Source: Enterococcus faecalis 13-SD-W-01 | Lineage (GTDB): Bacteria; Bacillota; Bacilli; Lactobacillales; Enterococcaceae | Length of the DNA: 64,000 bases | Assembly (NCBI GenBank): GCA_000415185.1 | Contig: KE351686.1 | Location: forward strand, 337,341-401,340 | Direction of reading: 5' to 3' | Shown: in pieces, positions 38,848-49,702 of the stretch | Numbering within the stretch: the stretch's first letter is position 1 | How the letters are laid out: each line of letters starts with the position of its first letter | Translations under genes and position numbers: made by a program | The notes under the pieces: model-generated | What the model saw: only the letters and a program-made list of their open reading frames with translations | What the model was told of the DNA's origin: nothing | Databases searched by the model: none

Positions 38848-39546
38848 ATGCGTGTAAACAAACTTGATTTCCATTTTTCCAAACTCCGATATCAACCGGA
38901 TTTCGCACATTTTACAGATGAAGAGTTCCAACTTATCAAAGAACATGCAGTGATTCGTTCTTATAAGAAGGGACAAATACTTTTTGATGAAGGAGATGAC
39001 CGCAGTCGGCTCTACTTGTTGACGAAAGGTTTGATTCGCTTAGAAAGGTATGACGAAAGTGCCACTTACTACTATTATGACTATGTAAATCCAAACAACC
39101 TTTTCCCTCTAGCCGGCATATTCGAATCAGAAACTTATGCTTATACTGCGCAAGCGATGACCGATATCGAAACATTCTATCTTCCTGTTTCCTACTATGA
39201 AAAGCTGACAAAGAAAAATCCTGCACAGCTGCTGTATCTGGTCCATAAATTGTCAAAAGTGGTCGAAATGCATGAATTAAGGATCCAGATCGGTTTGACA
39301 TCCAGTGCCTTTGATCGAGTAAAACAGAACTTATTTATTTTAAAAGAAGAACTGGGTGAAGAAACGGAAGACGGACATACTTGTATCCCTTATCCGATCA
39401 CATTGAAAGAACTTGCCGTCAACAGCGGAACAACCAGAGAAACAGCCGGGCAAGTAATCAAACAGCTGAAAGATTCAGGCTTACTGACCTATAATAAAAA
39501 GCATTTTATCTTCTGTAAAGAAGCTGTGACACCTGCTATACGCTAA
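38848..39546 (+). CDS. arcR: Crp/Fnr-family regulator of arginine catabolism
   Basis: Regulator of 232 residues with a cyclic-nucleotide-binding-like beta-barrel (about 15-125) and a C-terminal winged helix whose recognition part reads SGTTRETAGQVIKQLKDSG. It lacks the N-terminal Cys cluster of oxygen-sensing FNR. ArcR proteins of this type activate arc genes in other Firmicutes. It is divergent from arcA across a 466-base AT-rich region, which suits shared control. Start ATG 38848 follows AAGGAGAGGAA. A terminator follows. The arginine-ornithine antiporter gene arcD is not next to it. Confidence 0.88.
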   Translation: MRVNKLDFHFSKLRYQPDFAHFTDEEFQLIKEHAVIRSYKKGQILFDEGDDRSRLYLLTKGLIRLERYDESATYYYYDYVNPNNLFPLAGIFESETYAYTAQAMTDIETFYLPVSYYEKLTKKNPAQLLYLVHKLSKVVEMHELRIQIGLTSSAFDRVKQNLFILKEELGEETEDGHTCIPYPITLKELAVNSGTTRETAGQVIKQLKDSGLLTYNKKHFIFCKEAVTPAIR

Positions 39547-39560
39547 TCGTTAGAAACAGA

Positions 39561-39595
39561 AAAGGCAGACACGATGAATCGTGTCTGCCTTTTCT
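39561..39595. terminator. Bidirectional terminator between arcR and tsaD
   Basis: AAAGGCAGACACGAT (39561-39575) pairs perfectly with ATCGTGTCTGCCTTT (39578-39592), with T on the right and A on the left side. Confidence 0.88.
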
Positions 39596-39601
39596 TTTAC
39601 A

Positions 39602-40630
39602 TCATAGATTAAATTCTTTTTTCAATATCAAACTTGGTACTGCATTCAGCTGGTAACCTGCGAGATGTTGTTTTTGCCATTCGACGAAACCAGCAGCACC
39701 AATCATCGCTGCATTATCTCCGCATAGACGCAGCGGCGGAATCACCAATTCCACATCTGGCAGAACGGCTTTCAATTTTTCGTCAAGCGTTGTCCGCAAT
39801 CCTTGGTTGGCTGCAACACCGCCAGCTACGATCAGCTGTTTGACGGGGTATTTTTCACAGGCACGGATCGTTTTTGTTGTCAGTACATCAACAACGCTCG
39901 CTTGGAAACTGGCAGCTAGATCTTTTTTGTCCAGCTCTTCGCCCCGCTGTTCCGCATTATGGACTAAATTGATAAAGGCGCTTTTCAATCCGCTAAAACT
40001 AAAGTCAAAATTGTCTTCATGGATCATCGCCCGAGGGAAATCATACTTATCTGCACCTTGATGCGCCAATTCGTCGATTTCTTTTCCGCTTGGGTAGCTT
40101 AATCCCAAGACACGGCCAACTTTGTCATATGCTTCTCCTGCTGCATCATCTCGCGTTTCGCCGATGATTTCATAAGAACCGTCTTCTTCCATATAGACAA
40201 GTTCTGTATGCCCTCCGCTGACAAGCAAAGCCATCAATGGGAAGCGGAAAGGTTCAACAAACCGCGCCGCATAAATATGACCAGCCATATGGTTTACTGG
40301 GATCAGCGGCAGGTCATTTGCCCAAGCAAAAGCTTTTGCTGCTGAGATACCGATCAGCAGAGACCCGACTAATCCTGGTCCATAAGTGACTGCGACTGCT
40401 GTCAGCTCTTCTTTTGCAACACCTGCTTCATCCAATGCATCATTAATACATAAAGTAATCTGTTCCACATGATGGCGGCTGGCAATCTCAGGGACTACAC
40501 CGCCAAAACGTTTGTGGCTGTTGATTTGAGAAGCAACGATATTCGATAAGATCTCTGTGCCGTTTTTTACTACTGCGACACTTGTTTCATCACAACTGGA
40601 TTCTATAGCTAGAATCAATACATCATTCAT
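39602..40630 (-). CDS. tsaD: tRNA t6A threonylcarbamoyltransferase TsaD
   Basis: ASKHA-fold enzyme of 342 residues that transfers threonylcarbamoyl to A37 of ANN-decoding tRNAs, working with TsaB, TsaC/Sua5 and TsaE. It shows [10 protein letters not shown], the metal-binding NHMAGH, and the SGGHT and [12 protein letters not shown] motifs. Its start overlaps the rimI stop by four bases. The order tsaB-rimI-rimI2-tsaD makes a compact translation-quality cluster. Confidence 0.96.
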   Translation of the reverse strand: MNDVLILAIESSCDETSVAVVKNGTEILSNIVASQINSHKRFGGVVPEIASRHHVEQITLCINDALDEAGVAKEELTAVAVTYGPGLVGSLLIGISAAKAFAWANDLPLIPVNHMAGHIYAARFVEPFRFPLMALLVSGGHTELVYMEEDGSYEIIGETRDDAAGEAYDKVGRVLGLSYPSGKEIDELAHQGADKYDFPRAMIHEDNFDFSFSGLKSAFINLVHNAEQRGEELDKKDLAASFQASVVDVLTTKTIRACEKYPVKQLIVAGGVAANQGLRTTLDEKLKAVLPDVELVIPPLRLCGDNAAMIGAAGFVEWQKQHLAGYQLNAVPSLILKKEFNL

Positions 40631-41106
40631 TTCATCGTCTCCGTTTTTAACAGTACACTCATGATCACAGCATCTTCTGCCGGTTTCTGATAATAATTTT
40701 TCCGAACACCTAATACTCGAAATTTTTCAGAACGATACAGATTTTGTGCTGCTTCATTTGAGGTACGTACTTCTAAAAATAATTGAACTGCTTCTTTACG
40801 TTTTTCTTCATTGATCAAAAATTGCAGCAATGTGCGTGCATGACCTTGTCCTTGTACGGCTTTTGCTACTGCGATATTCGTGATCTCGATTTCATCATAA
40901 ACTTTTGTATAGCCTAAAAAACCAAGGACTTCTGTATTTTCTGCAAGCACGAGATATTCCGTGTGCGGCTGCGCCAAATCTGACAAAAACTGTTCTTTTG
41001 TCCACGGCGATCCGTAAGTATAGGCTTCTTCGCAGATTTCCCAAAGTCTTTCTGCTAGTTGTTCCTGAATAAAATCATTCTTTTTGCAAATCATTTGTTT
41101 ATGCAT
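40627..41106 (-). CDS. rimI: Ribosomal protein S18-alanine N-acetyltransferase RimI
   Basis: GNAT acetyltransferase of 159 residues expected to acetylate the N-terminus of S18. The acetyl-CoA loop is [10 protein letters not shown] and the substrate strand is [20 protein letters not shown]. It overlaps the upstream GNAT gene by eight bases and tsaD by four, so all are co-translated. Of the two adjacent GNATs, this one, next to tsaD, is the more canonical RimI. Confidence 0.88.
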   Translation of the reverse strand: MHKQMICKKNDFIQEQLAERLWEICEEAYTYGSPWTKEQFLSDLAQPHTEYLVLAENTEVLGFLGYTKVYDEIEITNIAVAKAVQGQGHARTLLQFLINEEKRKEAVQLFLEVRTSNEAAQNLYRSEKFRVLGVRKNYYQKPAEDAVIMSVLLKTETMK

Positions 41107-41641
41107 CTTTTATCCTTTTTATCATGTCTACAGCATCTTCGTTTTTTTCTGTGTAGTATCCTTTTTTGATTGTACGTGATTGAAAACCAAGCTTACGGTA
41201 AAGGCGCTGTGCATCTTTATTGCTGACTCGTACTTCTAAAGACAGTGTCTCACAGCGATTCATTATAGCAAAGTTTTCGATTTCGTCAATCAGGACTGAT
41301 CCCAGACCTAAACGCTGATGCGATGGCAAAACAGCAATATTCGTCACGTGGCAATCCGTTCCCAGTACTCTTGCACCAGAGAAACCGATCAATTTCCCAT
41401 TTTCTTCAATACCCAAGTATAGATTCGTAAAAGGCGAGCGAAGTTCCGATAAAAAGGCGCTTTTAGTCCAAGGAAGTTCACCAAAGTAAACCGCCCTTTC
41501 AAGTGCCAGCAGCTCCTTGATATCCGAAGTATCCAGCTGACGCAAGGTATAAACACGATCCCCTCGTTTCAGTGTTTTCTGTCTAAAGACACTTCTCTCT
41601 TTAAAAAAACTTTTGGTCAAGTCTTTAAATCTTCTCAACAT
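41099..41641 (-). CDS. Second RimI-like GNAT acetyltransferase
   Basis: GNAT protein of 180 residues related to RimI. The acetyl-CoA loop is HQRLGLGSVLI and the conserved strand is LSLEVRVSNKDAQRLYRKLGF. The longer open frame starts inside tsaB. The ATG at 41641, overlapping the tsaB stop by 17 bases and having AGGAG nine bases upstream, is chosen. An extra basic N-terminal segment (1-35) precedes the GNAT core. Two GNATs between tsaB and tsaD suggest duplication and possibly different protein targets. Confidence 0.82.
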   Translation of the reverse strand: MLRRFKDLTKSFFKERSVFRQKTLKRGDRVYTLRQLDTSDIKELLALERAVYFGELPWTKSAFLSELRSPFTNLYLGIEENGKLIGFSGARVLGTDCHVTNIAVLPSHQRLGLGSVLIDEIENFAIMNRCETLSLEVRVSNKDAQRLYRKLGFQSRTIKKGYYTEKNEDAVDMIKRIKDA

Positions 41642-42347
41642 AACTTTCTGCTCCTGGCTGGTGTGTTTCCAACCATTTTTCCTCTGCTTCAACAAGCTTC
41701 AAGTAACGCGGCAGAAAATCTTGGATGTTTTGGACAGGTTCAGCTTCTGCACCTAATTGCGCCAAAACTACTCCGCTTGGAATATCCCAAAGAGGCACTT
41801 GGTTGATGGTGCTTTCTGGAAAATTCTCGCGGATCTCTGCTTCAAATTTTTGGCAGTCGCTTCCGACAAAATAAAAAACAGCGTCCATTTCCTTCAAACG
41901 AGCAAACAAATCAGTCAATGCGATATGCGTATCTTCGATCACTGAGACCAGTTTTCCTTCTTCAAAACGATAAGCGCCAGCATAGACGTTTTTTCTGCGG
42001 GCATCAAACAAAGGAACAATGATTTCCTCGACCCCTGTGCAATTTGCCGCAATTGTTTTCAAGCTGGATATCCCTGTCAATTCTTTGTTCAATGTATCTG
42101 CTAAAGTTTTGGCTGTCGTCACGCCAATCCTTAAACCAGTATAAGAACCAGGACCATCTGATACAGCAATACGATCGATTTGATCCGGTGTTAACTGAAG
42201 GTCGCTGAATAATTGGTCAATCGCCGGCATAAGCGTTGTACTGTGGTTTTTTTTGATATTTGTTTGGATCTGCCCCAAAACCGTCTTTCCTTCAACAACA
42301 CCCACCGCTAATGTTTGGTTGGCTGTATCGATTCCTAAAGTAATCAT
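41625..42347 (-). CDS. tsaB: tRNA t6A biosynthesis dimerisation partner TsaB
   Basis: ASKHA-fold protein of 240 residues, partner of TsaD in the t6A complex, without its own transferase activity. It begins MITLGIDTANQTLAVGVV and has the conserved DGPGSYTGLRIGV motif. ATG 42347 is set by AGAGGAAG and conservation. It is first in the tsaB-GNAT-rimI-tsaD operon. Confidence 0.94.
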   Translation of the reverse strand: MITLGIDTANQTLAVGVVEGKTVLGQIQTNIKKNHSTTLMPAIDQLFSDLQLTPDQIDRIAVSDGPGSYTGLRIGVTTAKTLADTLNKELTGISSLKTIAANCTGVEEIIVPLFDARRKNVYAGAYRFEEGKLVSVIEDTHIALTDLFARLKEMDAVFYFVGSDCQKFEAEIRENFPESTINQVPLWDIPSGVVLAQLGAEAEPVQNIQDFLPRYLKLVEAEEKWLETHQPGAESYVEKI

Positions 42348-42433
42348 ATGTATCTTCCTCTCTGCTGCTATTTGTCTATTGTAGCACATTTTTTCTGCAA
42401 AGAAAGGGAGGAAACAGACTTAGAATCCAAACA

Positions 42434-42469
42434 GAAAAAAGAGGTCTGATCCTATTGATCAGCCTCTTT
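42434..42469 (-). terminator. Terminator of the galE-galT-galR operon
   Basis: AAAGAGGTCTGATC pairs with GATCAGCCTCTTT (one internal mismatch), followed on the minus strand by T. Confidence 0.82.
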
Positions 42470-42494
42470 TAATTCTTGGATTAGTAGGAACGGT

Positions 42495-44970
<2,476 letters not shown>

Positions 44971-44974
<4 letters not shown>

Positions 44975-45969
44975 TTTGTTTCCTCCCCATAACCGTTTGG
45001 ATGGCTGACATGCCAATCCCAAGCAGTCTGAATAATCGCTTCGATTGTTGTATAATTTGGCTCCCAGCCAAGGATTTCTTTGGCTTTCTCGCTTGAAGCA
45101 ACCAAAGTACTTGGATCGCCCGCTCTTCTCGGTGCGACTTTTGCCGGAATCTCTTTTTGCGTTACTTTACGCGCAGCTTCCAGCATTTCTTTTACGGAGT
45201 AGCCGTTGTTGCTGCCAAGATTGAAGACATTGCTTTCGTTTCCAGCCTTTAAATATTCCAATGCCAAGATATGTGCAGCAATCAGATCTTCAACATGCAC
45301 ATAGTCTCTGACGCATGTGCCGTCCGGTGTATCATAGTCATCACCAAAAATAGCTAATGCTTCACGTTGACCTAACGCTACTTGCAAGATGATTGGTACT
45401 AAATGCGTTTCTGGATCATGATCTTCTCCAATCGAAGCATCAGATTTAGCTCCTGCTACATTGAAATAACGAAGGGCAACATAACGCATACCATATGCAT
45501 TGTCACACCATTTCATCATTTTTTCCATCATCAATTTGCTTTCGCCATATGGATTCTTCGGATTTGTTGGTGTTGTTTCTCTGATTGGCGACTCTTCTGG
45601 TTCACCATAAGTTGCCGCAGTAGAAGAAAAGACGATATTTTTTACATCAAATTCTTTCATTACTTCTAATAAGATCTGCATTCCGTAAACATTATTATTA
45701 AAGTATTTCAATGGCTTTTCTACTGACTCTCCGACTAAAGAACTTGCAGCAAAATGGAGCACACCTTCAATTGCTTCTTGTTGGAAGACACTCCGCAAAA
45801 ACGCTTTGTCGCGCACATCTCCTTCATAGAAACGAGCCTTGCTGTGAATAGCTTCTCTGTGTCCTGTCAATAAGTTATCGACAACAGCTACTTCATATCC
45901 GCGGCTGATCAGCTGGTCAACTGCGTGGGAACCGATATAGCCAGCTCCGCCTAAAACCAATATTGTCAT
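44971..45969 (-). CDS. galE: UDP-glucose 4-epimerase
   Basis: Short-chain dehydrogenase family epimerase of 332 residues that interconverts UDP-galactose and UDP-glucose. It shows the NAD-binding GGAGYIGSH at the N-terminus and the catalytic Tyr/Lys in [12 protein letters not shown] 45969 is preferred over an in-frame GTG at 45978 because AAGGGG lies eight bases upstream of the ATG. It is first in the operon, and no galK or galM is adjacent, so galactokinase must be encoded elsewhere. Confidence 0.95.
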
Positions 45970-46020
45970 CTCTTGCACCCCTTTTTATTTTCCTATCAAT
46001 TAGAATAAACCTGCCTTACG

Positions 46021-46029
46021 ATTGTAACA
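46021..46029 (-). promoter_or_regulatory. Extended -10 upstream of galE
   Basis: Minus-strand TGTTACAAT stands about 50 bases before the galE start. The -35 is weak. The galE to DUF3042 gap (45970-46311) also contains the inverted repeat at 46175-46206 and nothing else I recognise. Confidence 0.5.
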
Positions 46030-46174
46030 AAAAATCAAACGGCAAAACAGGAAATCCGGCTTTTTTATTGGTTGTTTACGTACTTTTTCACCTAATTATC
46101 TTCGTATTCGGTTTCAAAAACAGACAAAATCTGATGTGAATATTTTTAGTTTTGAAAAAATTCTAAGTAATCGT

Positions 46175-46206
46175 TTTAGTAAATATATAATAAAATATTT
46201 ACTAAA
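46175..46206. promoter_or_regulatory. Perfect 12-bp inverted repeat between galE and the DUF3042 gene
   Basis: TTTAGTAAATAT (46175-46186) and ATATTTACTAAA (46195-46206) are exact inverted copies with an 8-base spacer. The spacer edge includes TATAAT (46186-46191). It looks like an operator for a dimeric repressor or a small hairpin. No T tract on either side supports termination. Confidence 0.55.
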
Positions 46207-46311
46207 TAAATTCAAGTGTTTTTGAAAGCTTTTTCATATAATCGTATAGCTAGCGTTTTTAAAGGTTTTGTTTCATAATAGATATATAATCAAACAAACG
46301 AGGTGGAACAA

Positions 46312-46479
46312 ATGAAAAAATTTATGTCCGGTTTATTACTAGGTACTTTGGCAACTGCAGCAGCTGTCGCTGGTTTAGCGGCTTCCGTTAAAAAAACAGT
46401 CATTGATCCAATTGATGAAAAAGAATCTATGATTGAAGAAAATCGTAAAAAAGCAATGCGCAAACGTGTTGCCCGTTAA
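46312..46479 (+). CDS. DUF3042 family micro-protein
   Basis: Protein of 55 residues: MKKFMSGLLLGTLATAAAVAG at the N-terminus gives one membrane segment (about 6-25), followed by the conserved tail with DPIDEKESMIEENRKKAMRKR. It matches the DUF3042 family of Lactobacillales, about 55 residues long and single-pass, with function unknown. The ribosome-binding site GAGGTGG stands eight bases before the ATG, a -10-like TATAAT is at 46285-46290, and a strong terminator follows, so it is a stand-alone gene. Confidence 0.88.
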   Translation: MKKFMSGLLLGTLATAAAVAGLAASVKKTVIDPIDEKESMIEENRKKAMRKRVAR

Positions 46480-46500
46480 TACGGCGCAATACATTAAAGC

Positions 46501-46570
46501 AAAACCAGACAAAAGGATCAGCCTAACCTCTTAAGAAAGAGGAAGCTGGTCCTTTTGTCTGGTTTTGTAT
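46501..46570 (+). terminator. Terminator of the DUF3042 gene
   Basis: 46501-46522 pairs with 46545-46566 over 22 positions with one G-T pair. The loop carries CCTCTT/AAGAGG. Confidence 0.88.
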
Positions 46571-46672
46571 CAATACATCTATTACTTATTTATGCTCATA
46601 GAATCATAGTTACATTTATTTTTCTTCTGCTTCTTGTGGATCATTTTTAAATCAACTTGCGGAATATTTATA

Positions 46673-46894
46673 CTAAAAACCTAACTTCATTTGTTTCTGT
46701 AAAAATATCGGCCCTATATATATTGTTTTTTTCTCCTCGTTGATTCGATAAAAGATCGCGTAGCTCTTTCCAATTACTATTCGATATGTTTCTTCCATGC
46801 CAAATATTCGGGAAACTTCTTCATACATGTTTGGAAATGTTTTTGTTAGACCACGAGCTTTCTGGATGACGCTCACAAATCGTCGTACGCTCAT
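46673..46894 (-). pseudogene. Truncated RelE/ParE-type toxin remnant
   Basis: The 73-residue frame matches the C-terminal two thirds of RelE/ParE toxins: a TFPNMYEEVSRIFGMEETYRIVIGKSYAIFYRI pattern (about 19-51) and a YIGPIFLQKQ end. Family members are about 95-105 residues, with an N-terminal strand and first helix that are missing here. Just upstream on the same strand ATGAGTTATAACTTGTTATAA reads MSYNLL-stop, which looks like the original beginning followed by a deletion or frame break. No antitoxin gene is adjacent. It could still be a short functional protein, but I see no good ribosome-binding site. Confidence 0.6.
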
Positions 46895-46947
46895 TTGATT
46901 ATAACAAGTTATAACTCATTTTCGAGTTTTCTTCACTATATAAAGAA

Positions 46948-48750
46948 TTATTTTCCTAAAACTTCTTGGGCGATTTTATCCGCTTGTCTTAGATTCCATG
47001 GATCTGTATATGGTCTGGCAGCCGCGGCGGTCAGCCAATCGACGCCTTCAACTGGGATACCGAAACAATAAAGATTCGTATAGCGGTGTCCGCTAGCATC
47101 GACGACTTGTGAAGTTAAGCGGTCAACTTCCAATGCTTCAGATTTGAAGGACGCTGTTTCGTCGGCAAAGGTATACGGACGAACTTTACGATGCTGGTAA
47201 AGATTTTTCAGCAAAGGATTTTCAGAGAGCGAAAGATTCGTGGAAGGCAACCTTGCTTCGATCAAATAATTACTGGAAACAATTGCTTCTTCTTTGACAG
47301 CAGTGAACTGCTTTCCTTTTTCAATGGTAAAGTTTGGCGGAAGCAGACGGAAAATCCCCGCATCAATCAGCGCAGCCAGCTCTTTCGTACGAGAAATCGG
47401 CGGTCCGATCGTCAAAAACGTATTCATGTGGGTAAACCAGCCCCACAATAGTTCTTTGTATTCTTTCGCTGAAAAATCTCCCCATTCCATCACTTGCCGA
47501 ATCGGATCTCGCCAATCTTTCAGCGCATCCAATGCAGAAGTAAATGCACCTGTACAATTCCCTTTTTCTGCTTCTTGGATTTGCCAGTCAATGAACTTTC
47601 GGCTTTCTGCTGTAAAATCTTGTCCAAAATACTTTTCAGGATTTTCTGCTTTATCCCATGACCAGCGAAATTTTTTCAATTCAGGGTAATCATCTAGGAC
47701 ACTTTCCTGTTCTTTTGTAAGATAGTCTTTTTCAAATTTTTTGCGATCAATAGCAAACCCTTTTTCATCAATCAGTTTTTTATAGTAAAACAATTCGACA
47801 TCTTTTTTCAAAAGGTCAAAGAAAAGCGTTCCGGTCAGTTTTCCTTCGCTGTGGAGCTTTTCAAGATTTTCTTTAGTGATACATTTCGGCCAAGCTGATG
47901 CGCCGCCTTGTTTTTGATTTTTGCCTCTTGGATAGTACGGCAGACCTTTGCGGGAACCACAGTACACGATGGGTTCTTTGCCTGAAGGATGATAGACATA
48001 ACGGCCGTTTTCTTCCGTAAAATGTCCTTCCCGCTCTTTTGTAAATAAGCCCACATAGTCAAAGAAACTTAACCCTAATCCTCGTAAAATAACAGGTTCT
48101 CCTGCTGGAATCTCACGTATAGACACATCGGCTGGATTCGTTGGCGGCTGGTAAAACAAGCCCGTTTTTTCCGCATGAAGCGCCAGTTCTTTTTCTTCGC
48201 CAGTCAATTCGTTTTGGCTATGGCCGCTTGCGATGATCAGCTGATCAACATGGACAGTTTGTGTTTCTGTGATCAAATCAAACCCATTTTCTGATTCTTC
48301 TGCTTTGAGGACCAATTTTTTGATCAATTGAAGCTGTTCGGGAAATTCCTGCAGCAGCTCCTTGAAAAACCACTCTTGATACATTCCGTAAAAACAACGG
48401 GTCGATTGTTCATCCGGCGTTAAATGGCTGGCTTCTTTTAGAAAAAAGCCTTGATTCTTATGCGGATTTTCACGAACAAAACGATGTGCTTCTGTTTGAC
48501 TCCATTCATAGAGATTGGGTCCATTAAATACTTTTCCTCCGCTAGAAAGTGTCTCATCTGTGAATAAAGTGACTTGCTGAGACACCGAGTTCATCAATAA
48601 AGCAAGCGGCTGATCTGTGCGCCAGACTTTTCCGCCGGGACCGTTCGGATCAAAAATAACTACTTCTATCTTTTCATTTTCTGCATTATGCAAAAGACGT
48701 TCTGCCATGCTTAAACCGCGTGGGCCCGCGCCAATAATACCAATTTTCAT
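46948..48750 (-). CDS. FAD/NAD(P)-binding protein (YdhS-like)
   Basis: Flavoprotein of 600 residues. The N-terminal Rossmann FAD motif is IGIIGAGPRGLSMAERLL, and a second motif, QLIIASGHSQNEL, lies near residue 167. It belongs to the FAD-NAD(P)-binding domain family common in lactic acid bacteria, without an assigned reaction. A TTG at 48756 is in frame, but ATG 48750 has AAGAAGG six bases upstream. It overlaps the DUF488 gene end by four bases, so the two are co-translated. No membrane segment is visible, so a soluble oxidoreductase is likely. Confidence 0.82.
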   Translation of the reverse strand: MKIGIIGAGPRGLSMAERLLHNAENEKIEVVIFDPNGPGGKVWRTDQPLALLMNSVSQQVTLFTDETLSSGGKVFNGPNLYEWSQTEAHRFVRENPHKNQGFFLKEASHLTPDEQSTRCFYGMYQEWFFKELLQEFPEQLQLIKKLVLKAEESENGFDLITETQTVHVDQLIIASGHSQNELTGEEKELALHAEKTGLFYQPPTNPADVSIREIPAGEPVILRGLGLSFFDYVGLFTKEREGHFTEENGRYVYHPSGKEPIVYCGSRKGLPYYPRGKNQKQGGASAWPKCITKENLEKLHSEGKLTGTLFFDLLKKDVELFYYKKLIDEKGFAIDRKKFEKDYLTKEQESVLDDYPELKKFRWSWDKAENPEKYFGQDFTAESRKFIDWQIQEAEKGNCTGAFTSALDALKDWRDPIRQVMEWGDFSAKEYKELLWGWFTHMNTFLTIGPPISRTKELAALIDAGIFRLLPPNFTIEKGKQFTAVKEEAIVSSNYLIEARLPSTNLSLSENPLLKNLYQHRKVRPYTFADETASFKSEALEVDRLTSQVVDASGHRYTNLYCFGIPVEGVDWLTAAAARPYTDPWNLRQADKIAQEVLGK

Positions 48751-49112
48751 AAGCAACCTTCTTTAAGCAATATTTTTTTTAAGACAACTGCCTGATTATG
48801 GACTTCATCTTTTGCCCCATAAACAAGTGTGACAGTTTGTTTTTCCTGAACGAGTTCTTCCAAATGAGCAAGGGCTTTTTTGGCTTCATCGTTATTTTTC
48901 AATTCTGCTTGGTATTTTTCTTCAAAACTCGGAAAGCGGTCAGGCTGATGATTGAACCATTGCCGCAATTCTTTGCTTGGCGCAGCTTCTTTCAGCCAAA
49001 GATCGACATGCGCCTCTTCTTTTGAAATACCTCTTGGCCATAAACGATCAATCAATATTCGGTAACCGTCTGCTTTTTCTGCTGGCACGTAGACTCTTTT
49101 TAGTTTCAACAT
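48747..49112 (-). CDS. DUF488 family protein
   Basis: Cytoplasmic protein of 121 residues with the DUF488 signature RVYVPAEKADGYRILIDRLWPRGISKEEA and LVYGAKDEVHNQAVVL at the end. Function is unknown; structures of the family show a Rossmann-like fold. It is encoded directly upstream of the FAD protein with a four-base overlap. Start follows AAAAGAG. Confidence 0.88.
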   Translation of the reverse strand: MLKLKRVYVPAEKADGYRILIDRLWPRGISKEEAHVDLWLKEAAPSKELRQWFNHQPDRFPSFEEKYQAELKNNDEAKKALAHLEELVQEKQTVTLVYGAKDEVHNQAVVLKKILLKEGCL

Positions 49113-49225
49113 CTCTTTTCCTCACTTCCCCTTGTTTTAATCCTAATTTTATCAAGGAAACAAAGGAACCGGCAATGGATATGGCTCGGAAAAACGTTTT
49201 GAACGCTGATTCTGCGAATGAACGC

Positions 49226-49257
49226 AAAAAAGTCTGGGATTTTGACAAATCCCAGAC
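49226..49257 (-). terminator. Terminator of the 5-FCL/rhomboid/yqgQ/glcK/rhodanese operon
   Basis: GTCTGGGATTT (49232-49242) pairs perfectly with AAATCCCAGAC (49247-49257). On the minus strand six T follow. Confidence 0.85.
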
Positions 49258-49294
49258 ACTTCTGCAAACAAAAGTTTTTCTAAAAAACGATTAT

Positions 49295-49684
49295 TTAATT
49301 TTTATGTTTTATTTTTCCAGACCAGCCGTCAAAGCCGCCTTTTAAGATATAAAGATCTTTGAAGCCTGCTTTGCGTAGTCTGTTTGCTGCACGGATACTG
49401 ATACTTTTTCGTTGATCGTAAATGTAGACAGGTTTGTCTTTTCTTAATGAAACCAGTGATTCTTTCAATACTGTGTAAGGAATATTGCGCGCTCCCAGGA
49501 TATGACTAGCATCAAACGCATCTTTTTCGCGAACGTCGATTACTTGCGCTTTACGCATACCTTCACGAAATTCTTCTTCTTCCAAAGTCGTCGCAGAGCG
49601 TTTCGCCATGATACGCAAATACAGTTCATTTCCTCCAATAGCTAACAAGATCACTATTAAAACGATATTGATCCAAAATAACAT
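49295..49684 (-). CDS. Membrane-anchored rhodanese-like protein lacking the catalytic Cys
   Basis: Protein of 129 residues with one N-terminal membrane segment (about 3-22) and a cytoplasmic rhodanese domain (about 38-126: VIDVREKDAFDASHI, GGFDGWSG). In active sulfurtransferases the loop after the fourth strand begins with Cys; here it reads YIYDQRKSIS, with Asp90 in that place. Sulfur transfer by the normal mechanism is therefore unlikely, and a binding or regulatory role is inferred. It is the last gene after glcK, as in the yqgP-yqgQ-glcK neighbourhood of other Firmicutes. Confidence 0.85.
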   Translation of the reverse strand: MLFWINIVLIVILLAIGGNELYLRIMAKRSATTLEEEEFREGMRKAQVIDVREKDAFDASHILGARNIPYTVLKESLVSLRKDKPVYIYDQRKSISIRAANRLRKAGFKDLYILKGGFDGWSGKIKHKN

Positions 49685-49702
49685 ACGTGCTTTACTCCTT
49701 TT

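Noticed and set aside
49048-49248. Short minus-strand ORF overlapping the DUF488 start and terminator
   Set aside because: It spans the terminator of the neighbouring operon and overlaps the DUF488 gene in another frame, with no family match.
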